Of a DNA stretch of 6,013 nt, positions 1-5,087 are shown piece by piece. The DNA comes from an uncultured Lachnospiraceae bacterium. GTDB taxonomy: Bacteria > Bacillota > Clostridia > Lachnospirales > Lachnospiraceae. Numbering within the stretch: position 1 is the stretch's first letter; each line of letters begins with the position of its first letter. Made by a program: the position numbers and the translations under genes. A model generated the notes under the pieces. That model saw only the letters and a list, made by a program, of their open reading frames with translations. It did not search any database and was not told the origin of the DNA. The stretch spans positions 1 through 6,013 of the forward strand of contig CANPZR010000164.1 in the NCBI GenBank assembly GCA_947589175.1, written 5' to 3'.

Positions 1-270
1 CTGTTTTCCCGCAAGCCCTTCCCGGCGCCCTGCGATACTAAGGTTGGTACAGGGGGAGCCGAAAGTAATGATGTCCACCGGTTCAATATTCGCGCCATTG
101 ATGGCAGATACATCCCCCAGGTGGGTCATCTCCGGGAGCCGCTTCGTGGTCACCCGTATGGGAAACGGTTCGATCTCCGAAGCCCATACAGGGGTGATGC
201 CCGCCAGCATCCCGCCAAGGGGAAATCCCCCAGACCCATCGAACAGGCTCCCCAGCTTCAAGCTATCCAC
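1..270 (-). CDS. C5-cytosine DNA methyltransferase, N-terminal part (runs off left edge)
   Basis: The frame is open from a GTG at 270 to the window edge, giving 90 residues of a protein that methylates carbon 5 of cytosine in DNA using S-adenosylmethionine. Visible motifs are motif I (LGSLFDGSGGF, residues 6-16), an acidic motif II position (ASEIEPFP, 30-37), a motif III-like GD (52-53) and motif IV with the catalytic cysteine (FGSPCTNLSIAGRR, Cys74). The target-recognition domain and later motifs lie beyond the window. The GTG start is chosen because an in-frame stop lies seven codons upstream and AAAGAGG sits about ten bases before it; the first methionine comes only at residue 21, inside the cofactor domain. 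The start overlaps the TAG stop (263-265) of the preceding gene remnant, as expected in a translationally coupled operon. Mobile elements often carry such enzymes alone, for protection from host restriction. No partner endonuclease is visible. The family is clear; the target sequence is unknown. Confidence 0.9.
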   Translation of the reverse strand, partial: MDSLKLGSLFDGSGGFPLGGMLAGITPVWASEIEPFPIRVTTKRLPEMTHLGDVSAINGANIEPVDIITFGSPCTNLSIAGRREGLAGKQ

Positions 271-366
271 CGATGCCGACCTCTTTCACAAGGTTCGCAT
301 AGGGGATGCGCTCACCGTTGCGAAGAACGTGGACCCCAGCTGCGTCGCCGGTACCTTCCACATATC
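263..366 (-). pseudogene. C-terminal remnant of the small gene split by the DUF927 fragment
   Basis: Directly before the methyltransferase, one minus frame reads about 34 residues with protein-like character, ending in VHVLRNGERIPYANLVKEVG and a TAG at 265-263. The stop overlaps the methyltransferase GTG by eight bases, and the methyltransferase ribosome site AAAGAGG lies inside this tail. This is the arrangement expected of a genuine upstream gene end. No start codon with a ribosome site opens this frame, and going upstream it runs into sequence that is clearly DUF927 on the other strand. I infer it is the tail of the gene that begins at 834; its frame differs from that start, so some sequence was also lost or replaced. 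The protein family is not firmly recognised. Alternatively it is an unrelated remnant. Confidence 0.45.
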
Positions 367-711
367 GCCGAAGGCGGCAAGACCGCCGCCCTCAAGGCGG
401 CCCTCTCCGCTTGGGGCGATCCGGAGCGACTCATGGTCAACTTCAACGCCACCCAGGTGGGCCTGGAACGGACAGCTGCCTTCTATTGCGACTTGCCGCT
501 GGGCATCGATGAGCGGCAGCTGGCCGGGAATAACCAGGGGGCGCTTGAGAAAATCGTGTACATGATTGCCAGCGGCACCGGCAAAATCAGAGGAGCCAAG
601 GCCGGCGGCATTCAGACCGTCCACCAATGGCGCACCGTCGCACTGGCAACCGGCGAGGAGCCTCTCAGCACCGAAACCACCCAGACCGGCGTGAGCACCC
701 GTGTGCTGGAG
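367..711 (+). pseudogene. DUF927 ATPase domain fragment, inverted relative to the operon
   Basis: This plus-strand frame reads about 115 residues closely resembling the core of DUF927, a P-loop ATPase domain found in phage and mobile-element replication proteins, often near primase or helicase functions. Recognisable pieces in order are the end of a Walker A loop (GGKTAALKAALSAWGDP from 373), the NFNATQVGLERTAAF segment, a Walker-B-like stretch ending in acidic residues (LPLGIDE, 493-513), the GTGKIRGAKAGG segment, an HQWRTVALATGEEPLS segment and STRVLEM at about 694-714. The start of the P-loop and everything after RVLEM are missing, and no ribosome site or start codon fits. The frame stays open from 121 to 966, but on both sides its translation is simply the antisense of the methyltransferase, small gene and DUF3102 gene. 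It therefore cannot be a working protein. It lies inside a small minus-strand gene, so the operon would transcribe it as antisense. Confidence 0.8.
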
Positions 712-834
712 ATGCTTTCCCCGGTTGTAGGCATGAATGAGCACTTTGCCGCTTTGATTGCTGATGACCTTGATTTTCTCAAACTTGGCAAAATTCTGGA
801 GTTCATCGAGCGTCATGGACAATTCCGTGGGCAT
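712..834 (-). pseudogene. N-terminal 41 codons of a small hypothetical protein, interrupted
   Basis: The ATG at 834 lies two bases after the DUF3102 stop and seven bases after a full GGAGG, so translation starts here very probably. The first 41 residues (MPTELSMTLDELQNFAKFEK, then IKVISNQSGKVLIHAYNRGKH) look like an ordinary small protein with an N-terminal helix followed by strands. I vaguely recognise this type from Clostridia mobile elements but cannot name a family. From about 711 downward the frame continues to a stop at 286, but that part is the antisense of the DUF927 fragment and has biased, low-complexity composition (GLGGFGAERLLAG). The product made now would be a 182-residue chimera of 41 native residues and a nonsense tail. 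A second ATG at 816 is possible but badly spaced from the ribosome site. Confidence 0.65.
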
Positions 835-836
835 CC

Positions 837-2027
837 TCACACCTCCATCTGTGCCAATGCCGCCTTGATGGCCTGCCGCAGCTTGGCGGCCTTCGCCTCA
901 TCGGTCTGCTCGATCTTGGCAAGCAAGGCCGACATCTTATTGAAGTCCTCCTGCCATGCGGAGTAGCGGACCTTGAACTCGGACACGCTGGGATCAGCGG
1001 CGGCAAGCTTCTTCTCCATAGACCGGATGGTTTCAGCCGTCTCGGATCTGACCTGCGCCACCGCCTCACTGGTCAGCGCGTCCTTCTCCTCCTGGGTAAG
1101 CTCCCGCACCGTGGGTTCCTTGGCCTTAAGGTCCTCCAGCTCCTTCCGAGCCGCCGCAAGAGCCTCCTCGGCGGCCTTGCGCTTTTCTTCGGCCTTCGCT
1201 TTGGCGTCCTTGGCCTTGCTCACCTTCTCGGCCATCTCAGCAATGGCGGCCTTTCTGGCGGCTTCAACGGCCCCGGCATCCGGTTCCGTCGGACGGCTCC
1301 GCAATTCCTCAAGCTGGGCCTCAAGCTCGCTAAGCTCGGCGGTCTTCCGGTTCAGAGCATCGGTTGTCGTTTTCGACTGCTGTTTCGCGGCCTCCAGCTT
1401 CATCTCAAAGCCCTTGGCTCGGTTTTCAGCAGACTGGACATCGGCTCTTGCGGCATCCAGCTCCACGCCGGCGGCGGTCAGCTTGGCCTCATATACCCGG
1501 ACCTTATCGGTAAGCTCCTCGCTCATCCGGGCGGCTTCGCTCTTGAGCTTTCGGATCTCATCCTGGGCGGAGGCGGCCTCCTCCTCGGCGGCGTCTCTGG
1601 CCTTGATAGCCTCGGCCAGCTCACGAGTGGACATGCTCTCCACATCGTGTTCCTCCACGAACCGGGCCCTCTCCTCCTCATCAGGGATGGCAAGCAGGCT
1701 CAGGGCTTTGGAGTAGGTCAAATTCCCAAACGTCTGGGATTTTGCCGTTCCTCCGAAAAGGCTCTGCTGGCTGTCGCCGTACTCGCGGAAGATCCTCATA
1801 AAATTCTGCGCCGTAGACTGAGAGTAGTCCAACTCCCTCTTAAGCCACGGTCCCCATTCGCCATGGGGAAGCATCGCCTTGGCTTCCTCAAGCCTCCGGC
1901 CTATCTCAATGGCATAGCTGAGAACTATGCCCTGGACCTGATGCTGGAGGGTGCGGATCTCAAGCGCAACGGTATCGGCTGTTCTCGCCGGCGCCGAAGA
2001 TTCCACGGTTTGCAATTCGGTACTCAT
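837..2027 (-). CDS. DUF3102 domain protein with long coiled coil
   Basis: This 396-residue protein is recognised by its N-terminal DUF3102 domain (about 18-145): an IEIGRRLEEAK helix, the conserved LPHGEWGPWLKREL segment (53-66), YSQSTAQNFMRIFREYG (68-84), and a second block reading YSKALSLLAIPDEEE with STRELAEAIKA (105-143). The last two resemble helix-turn-helix-like parts of ParB-type proteins, so nucleic acid binding is plausible but inferred. Residues 138-345 are an Ala/Glu/Lys-rich region with strong coiled-coil character and almost no Gly or Pro, suggesting a dimer or elongated rod. The last 50 residues (FKVRYSAWQEDFNKM onward) form a small helical tail. The ATG at 2027 overlaps the pcfJ-like stop as ATGA and follows AAAGGAG at a spacing of about seven, so it is probably co-translated with pcfJ. 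Its biochemical role is not established to my knowledge. The intact reading frame argues against decay of this gene. Confidence 0.88.
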   Translation of the reverse strand: MSTELQTVESSAPARTADTVALEIRTLQHQVQGIVLSYAIEIGRRLEEAKAMLPHGEWGPWLKRELDYSQSTAQNFMRIFREYGDSQQSLFGGTAKSQTFGNLTYSKALSLLAIPDEEERARFVEEHDVESMSTRELAEAIKARDAAEEEAASAQDEIRKLKSEAARMSEELTDKVRVYEAKLTAAGVELDAARADVQSAENRAKGFEMKLEAAKQQSKTTTDALNRKTAELSELEAQLEELRSRPTEPDAGAVEAARKAAIAEMAEKVSKAKDAKAKAEEKRKAAEEALAAARKELEDLKAKEPTVRELTQEEKDALTSEAVAQVRSETAETIRSMEKKLAAADPSVSEFKVRYSAWQEDFNKMSALLAKIEQTDEAKAAKLRQAIKAALAQMEV

Positions 2028-3766
2028 GCTGCTGCTCCTTTCTTGTCCTTGGGCAGCTTGGGCCGCCCGTCTTTATCACGCTGGCTGCCTTTTTTGAGCC
2101 AGTCCAGCCAGGTGTCGATGAAGTCCTTGTAGACTTCGCGCGGGTCCGGAGCAAAACGCCCCTTGGCGGTATATAACCCCTCATTCCTGTATCCGTGGAT
2201 CTGCCGGAGCTTATTTCCATCCATCTCGATGGTAAGCCACGGTTCATCTGGATGCGCCGCCTTACGCATAAACAGGATCGTAGTCCTCCCGGCTAAGTGG
2301 CGGTCCGCATAGCCTCCCACGCAGTGCTGGAGCTTTCGGCCCTCGGCCAGTATCTCATCCCCATCGGCGGGGACTCGAATCACATAGCCATCCAGCTCAA
2401 AGGCATACTTTTTTTCCAGTGTCGGTTTTCGCTCAGGATACGCCGCCTTTTTCTTCTCGAAATCCTCCTCCTGCTGGCGTACCTCCTCTCGTTGGCGCTC
2501 CAGCCGCTCCCGCCGCTCTCGTTCCAAAACATTCCTGTGCCTGTCGGTAGCCGAATCGTGCGCCGGGCCTAACGGTCTGGGCATCAGCACATTCTCGTGG
2601 TGGAGCTGATATCCCAAAGCCTGGGCCGCAGTCAGATAATCCTTCCATGCGTGCAACGCAGCTCCTATGCTGGGCATCCCTCCGAACCTGGCACATCCAA
2701 CGTGCTCTGCCAAGTAACGGATCAGTTTCTCCGGTGGAATGCTCCATTCCTTTGCGGCCATGAAGGTGTCTCGAATATTAAGGCCATTCCTCAGCCATTC
2801 CGCGCATTGGGGTATAGGTACTTTTCTCTTCAGCTTTTTGTAGAGCGTCAGTATTTCTACATCCCGATTTGTTCCGAGGAACGTTTTCATGTCCTGGCGG
2901 TTCAGTCCGAATGCTTTAGCCGGGTTCTCCTCGTTCCAGTTGATGACCAGGGCATTTTTGACACCTCGCTCCGCGAGATCCCGGACCACTTCTGTCATTC
3001 CCGCCTTCATCAACATCTCGATCTGCCGTGGGTAAAAGCAACAGGCTTCCAGGAACTCCAGAAAGTAGCTGCTATGCTCAAAGAAGGTTTCTGCCATGCA
3101 ATAGCGGAACGGGCTCTGCTGAACCTGATCAAGCCCTATGACATCGTAACCCATACCATAATCGGCGTTGGCGTAGAACGGGCCGTGTATGTGCCAGCGG
3201 CCTTTCGTGAGCGGACCGTCCTGGCGGTCGATGCCAGTAAATGCGTAGGTGTAATAATACCTGGTAGTGCATTCGGCCAGCCCCGGTTTGAAGCGGTACA
3301 CCCCCAGCAGGTGGCAAGTCGGATATCCTGTCAGCTCGTGGTTGTAATTTACGGTGTAGTGCTTCGCGCAATCGTAGGCTCTTGCCCACAGGTACTCGCC
3401 GTCCCACCGAAGGACCACTGCCCGACGGTACCGGCTCAAATTTTCGCGCCGACCTGTACGCCCCAGCTCCTTGACGATGGTCATCCTGCCGCAGTACGGA
3501 CACTTGACATCTTCTTCCGGAGCTCTCTGATACGAGTTTTTCGGCTCCCGCTGGTGTTCCACCATCATCACAAACCGCTCATCCGCGCTTTGATTTGGCC
3601 ATGGCGGAAGCTCTATGTGTTGATGGCAGCAGGTAGTCCACAGCTCATCCGTCCGGGAACGGCGGAATATGTACGCCGGGAACAGTGTATCGATGGCCTC
3701 CAGCTCTTTTTGGCTCAACGGGGGTGCCGACTCCGCGAATCGAGTGGCTTCTTCTTGTCTTGTCAC
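2024..3766 (-). CDS. PcfJ-like protein
   Basis: This 580-residue protein belongs to the PcfJ-like family, named from the conjugative plasmid pCF10 and widespread in integrative elements and prophages of Firmicutes; its molecular activity is not settled. The diagnostic region is C-terminal (about 450-555): ILAEGRKLQHCVGGYADRH, then ILFMRKA, EPWLTIEMDGNKLRQIHGYRN. The N-terminal part holds a cysteine/histidine cluster (Cys46, Cys47, His48, His50) and a CPYC pair (Cys89, Cys92) that may bind zinc. The middle is helical, and residues 410-440 are a strongly charged Arg/Glu helix linking to the C-terminal domain. The tail after 558 is Lys-rich and basic, consistent with nucleic acid contact (inference). 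The start is a GTG: an in-frame TGA lies two codons upstream and the next methionine is residue 67. The ribosome site is a weak GGGGG eight bases before it. It begins 15 bases after pcfK and its stop overlaps the DUF3102 start. Confidence 0.9.
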   Translation of the reverse strand: MTRQEEATRFAESAPPLSQKELEAIDTLFPAYIFRRSRTDELWTTCCHQHIELPPWPNQSADERFVMMVEHQREPKNSYQRAPEEDVKCPYCGRMTIVKELGRTGRRENLSRYRRAVVLRWDGEYLWARAYDCAKHYTVNYNHELTGYPTCHLLGVYRFKPGLAECTTRYYYTYAFTGIDRQDGPLTKGRWHIHGPFYANADYGMGYDVIGLDQVQQSPFRYCMAETFFEHSSYFLEFLEACCFYPRQIEMLMKAGMTEVVRDLAERGVKNALVINWNEENPAKAFGLNRQDMKTFLGTNRDVEILTLYKKLKRKVPIPQCAEWLRNGLNIRDTFMAAKEWSIPPEKLIRYLAEHVGCARFGGMPSIGAALHAWKDYLTAAQALGYQLHHENVLMPRPLGPAHDSATDRHRNVLERERRERLERQREEVRQQEEDFEKKKAAYPERKPTLEKKYAFELDGYVIRVPADGDEILAEGRKLQHCVGGYADRHLAGRTTILFMRKAAHPDEPWLTIEMDGNKLRQIHGYRNEGLYTAKGRFAPDPREVYKDFIDTWLDWLKKGSQRDKDGRPKLPKDKKGAAA

Positions 3767-3781
3767 TTCTCACGCCCCCGA

Positions 3782-4153
3782 TCAAAGGAAGTCCTCAAGG
3801 TTCAGGACAGTCACTTTGGATTCGGCCTCCTCAGGCTCCTCATCCTCCACGGAGGCGCAAAGGTTCACCGTCATATGGAACTTGACGTCGGCGCCGGGGA
3901 AGTAAAACCTCACCGCCCGGCGGAATGCCTCCAGGTCGGAAAGCGAGCTTCCGCACCCCTTGGACACCGTCTTCATGCACTCCTCAAAGGAGCCGCCCTG
4001 CACGACCGCCTGCGCAAATTCCGCATCCTGCTGGCAGAAGGTATCCAGTGCTTTGTACACATCCTCTTTCATGAGGCTTCCGTAGCGGTCGAGCTTGGCT
4101 GCCTTCTTTTCGGACGTGAGCTTTTTCGACGCTCTTTCATACCATTCGTTCAT
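3782..4153 (-). CDS. PcfK-like protein
   Basis: This 123-residue protein matches the PcfK-like family in length, in its neighbour pcfJ, and in pattern: a helix with ALDTFCQQDAEFAQAV (35-50), the FEECMKTVSKGC segment (56-67), then EAFRRAVRFYFPGADVKF (75-92) leading to a strand with NLCASVEDE. The family is named from the pCF10 conjugation region and its function is unknown. The N-terminus is basic (KKLTSEKKAAKLDRYG) and the C-terminus strongly acidic, ending in hydrophobic LNLEDFL. That ending looks like the protein-docking tail of single-stranded DNA-binding proteins, a resemblance rather than evidence of function. The ATG at 4153 follows AGAAAGG at nine bases. It heads the pcfK-pcfJ-DUF3102 block after a 120-base gap which, on the opposite strand, carries a promoter and terminator. 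An antisense RNA made there would cover its leader, so regulation at this point is likely if the RNA exists. Confidence 0.85.
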   Translation of the reverse strand: MNEWYERASKKLTSEKKAAKLDRYGSLMKEDVYKALDTFCQQDAEFAQAVVQGGSFEECMKTVSKGCGSSLSDLEAFRRAVRFYFPGADVKFHMTVNLCASVEDEEPEEAESKVTVLNLEDFL

Positions 4154-4234
4154 TTTCTACAACCTTTCTCTTGCGCCCGGCCTCGAAAGGTGTTATAATC
4201 CTCACAGGTCGAGCTTTTTCTGATTTGTTTTCGG
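4087..4234 (+). repeat. Short repeated words shared by the pcfK 5' end and the antisense RNA region
   Basis: The 10-base word GGTCGAGCTT occurs at 4087-4096 (pcfK codons around Lys20-Arg23, read on the other strand) and again at 4207-4216, at the predicted 5' end of the plus-strand RNA. TTTTCGG follows both copies at nearly the same distance (4107-4113 and 4228-4234), so the two ~28-base segments look like a diverged direct repeat about 120 bases apart. In addition GAGCTTTTTC occurs at 4118-4127 and 4211-4220. The RNA could therefore pair with the pcfK coding region as well as with its own locus. The words are short and could be coincidence. Confidence 0.35.
4171..4199 (+). promoter_or_regulatory. 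Predicted sigma-A promoter, extended -10, antisense to pcfK leader
   Basis: A perfect TATAAT lies at 4194-4199, preceded by TG at the extended -10 position (4191-4192, giving TGTTATAAT). TTGCGC lies exactly 17 bases upstream (4171-4176) and matches the first three bases of the -35 consensus. The extended -10 compensates for the weak -35. The predicted start is an A at 4204 or 4206. It points away from pcfK, opposite to every gene nearby, and sits just upstream of the pcfK ribosome site as seen on the other strand, so polymerases would converge here. A perfect TGnTATAAT with ideal spacing is unlikely by chance in such GC-rich DNA. Confidence 0.6.
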
Positions 4235-4277
4235 CCCACAAGTCTCTCCATGTGCCCGCATGGAGGGGCTTTTTTAT
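4206..4277 (+). ncRNA. Putative ~70-nt small antisense RNA over the pcfK leader
   Basis: A plus-strand promoter (4171-4199) and a strong intrinsic terminator (4241-4277) bound about 70 bases containing no plausible open reading frame or ribosome site. The predicted transcript has a mostly unpaired, U-rich 5' half of about 35 bases (GGUCGAGCUUUUUC at its start) followed by the terminator hairpin, the usual layout of a small regulatory RNA. It is complementary over its whole length to the spacer between the DUF4406 gene and pcfK in the operon message, and its 3' end covers the DUF4406 stop codon at 4274-4276. It does not reach the pcfK ribosome site (about 4163-4169), so any effect would come through the leader structure, message cleavage, or transcription collision. 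I do not recognise a known RNA family. Expression is inferred from sequence only. Confidence 0.5.
4241..4277 (+). terminator. Intrinsic terminator acting on the plus strand
   Basis: The 5' arm 4241-4252 (AGTCTCTCCATG) pairs with the 3' arm 4259-4270 (CATGGAGGGGCT) over 12 base pairs, with a six-base loop and six T residues at 4270-4275 followed by ATT. Two of the pairs are G-U in the plus-strand RNA. On the minus strand those become A-C mismatches, and no T-tract follows the hairpin there, so the element works in the plus direction only. No plus-strand gene ends here, which supports a dedicated short transcript. Confidence 0.75.
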
Positions 4278-5017
4278 TCCCTCACCGTTGCCGTCCTGTA
4301 TGCATTGCCCTTCTCGTTCCGCTTCAAGCCGATCCGAGAGCCACACTTGATGCAAGGGATCTCAATCTCGCTTGAGGTGGCGTTCGTGCGGTATTTCGCC
4401 TCCTTTCCACAGGTACATTCGGCATAGGCCGGAAGGGCGGTGCGCTTGTCCAGCGGCGTATCGTGGCCGCAGAGCTTGCAGTGGGTGTAGGAGATAGGCT
4501 CGCGGGCCGTAAAAGCGGCCACATTACCGCACTCCTCGCACTCGGCGATTATGAACCCCCTCACGGGAATCGGGGCGTCTTCTGCCGTCTGGGGCGTCTC
4601 GCCCACACCGTTGGCGGTCTGGTTCCAGGTTTCGCGCTTGCCGAATACCCGCTCGACCCTGCTGATGGGCCGCTCCGGCTTCGGATCATCAGCCCGTATA
4701 GATGCGGTCCACTCGGTGACAAACGTATCCAGCGGCTTGGTGGGGATGCCGAGCTTGGCGGCGAGGGCCTGCTCAACAAGTGCCCCCTCGCTCTCCTCCC
4801 AGCCGGGGAGCAGCAGGACCATGTCTGCGGCCTCCAGCATCGCAAGGGAAACTCTCATGTAGTCCCGCTGTTCCAGACCGAGCGGCTGTGTGGCGGGGTT
4901 CAGAGGGATATTCCCGGCGGCCTTCACCGCCTCGGCTGCGCTCTCGAACTCCTTCTTGTAGGTGTCCAGTCGGGAGGTGATGGGTCCCGACAGGAAGATT
5001 TTCATGGGCTTGTCCAT
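4274..5017 (-). CDS. DUF4406 (nucleoside deoxyribosyltransferase-like) protein with two C-terminal zinc ribbons
   Basis: The N-terminal ~95 residues are a DUF4406 domain, related in fold to nucleoside 2-deoxyribosyltransferases: a KIFLSGPIT strand-loop (6-14), an ADMVLLLPGWEESEGALVEQALAAKLG block (65-90) with the conserved W-x2-S-x-GA-x2-E pattern, where Glu82 takes the place of the catalytic glutamate of those enzymes, and IPTKPL. A poorly ordered linker (about 100-152) follows. The C-terminal ~90 residues carry four cysteine pairs (160/163, 180/183, 201/203, 222/225), enough for two zinc ribbons. DUF4406 domains are usually found alone at around 90-120 residues, so this fusion is a distinguishing point. 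No substrate has been shown for DUF4406; nucleotide binding or hydrolysis is inferred. The start at 5017 follows AAAGGA at nine bases. The internal Met5 would be too far from that site. The stop lies within the T-tract of the plus-strand terminator. Confidence 0.85.
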   Translation of the reverse strand: MDKPMKIFLSGPITSRLDTYKKEFESAAEAVKAAGNIPLNPATQPLGLEQRDYMRVSLAMLEAADMVLLLPGWEESEGALVEQALAAKLGIPTKPLDTFVTEWTASIRADDPKPERPISRVERVFGKRETWNQTANGVGETPQTAEDAPIPVRGFIIAECEECGNVAAFTAREPISYTHCKLCGHDTPLDKRTALPAYAECTCGKEAKYRTNATSSEIEIPCIKCGSRIGLKRNEKGNAYRTATVRE

Positions 5018-5043
5018 ATCATATTGTCCTTTCGTATGTATTT

Positions 5044-5067
5044 CCTTCAGCCAAATGGCTGTTAAGG
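5044..5067. repeat. Inverted repeat in the gap before the DUF4406 gene
   Basis: Plus-strand CCTTCAGCCA-AA-TGGCTGTTAAGG is an inverted repeat: six perfect pairs (CAGCCA/TGGCTG) extended by CCTT/AAGG with a two-base bulge. It lies between the stop of the small zinc-ribbon gene (5088) and the DUF4406 ribosome site (about 5028-5033). In RNA it can form a five-pair stem with a four-base loop. There is no T-tract, so it is not an intrinsic terminator. It could be an mRNA hairpin affecting processing, or a protein-binding site. No convincing promoter is visible in this 70-base gap. Confidence 0.4.
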
Positions 5068-5087
5068 TTCCGAAACAGTACCCTTCA

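Noticed and set aside
286..711. The minus-strand continuation of the small gene as native protein
   Set aside because: It is the antisense of DUF927 motifs and has biased, non-protein-like composition. Only the first 41 codons are kept.
121..966. The full plus-strand 281-codon frame as one protein
   Set aside because: Only about 367-711 resembles DUF927. The flanks are antisense of genes with better evidence, and no ribosome site precedes the start.
973..1716. A plus-strand 247-codon frame rich in Ser and Ala
   Set aside because: It is the antisense of the Ala/Glu/Lys-rich coiled coil of the DUF3102 protein, and its composition is explained by that.
2597..4198. A 533-codon plus-strand open frame opposite pcfJ and pcfK
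   Set aside because: It is fully antisense to two recognisable genes, has no ribosome site and has no protein-like motifs. Long antisense frames are common in GC-rich coding DNA.
4193..4198. A TATAAC -10-like word on the minus strand that could be a pcfK promoter
   Set aside because: It is just the complement of the plus-strand -10 and has no -35-like word at suitable spacing upstream on that strand.
4241..4278. The same hairpin as a terminator for the DUF4406 message
   Set aside because: On the minus strand two stem pairs become A-C mismatches and the A-rich run precedes rather than follows the hairpin, so no U-tract would be made.
4137..4355. A 72-codon minus-strand frame across the DUF4406-pcfK gap
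   Set aside because: It overlaps both neighbours out of frame and has no ribosome site. The gap is better explained by the plus-strand RNA.
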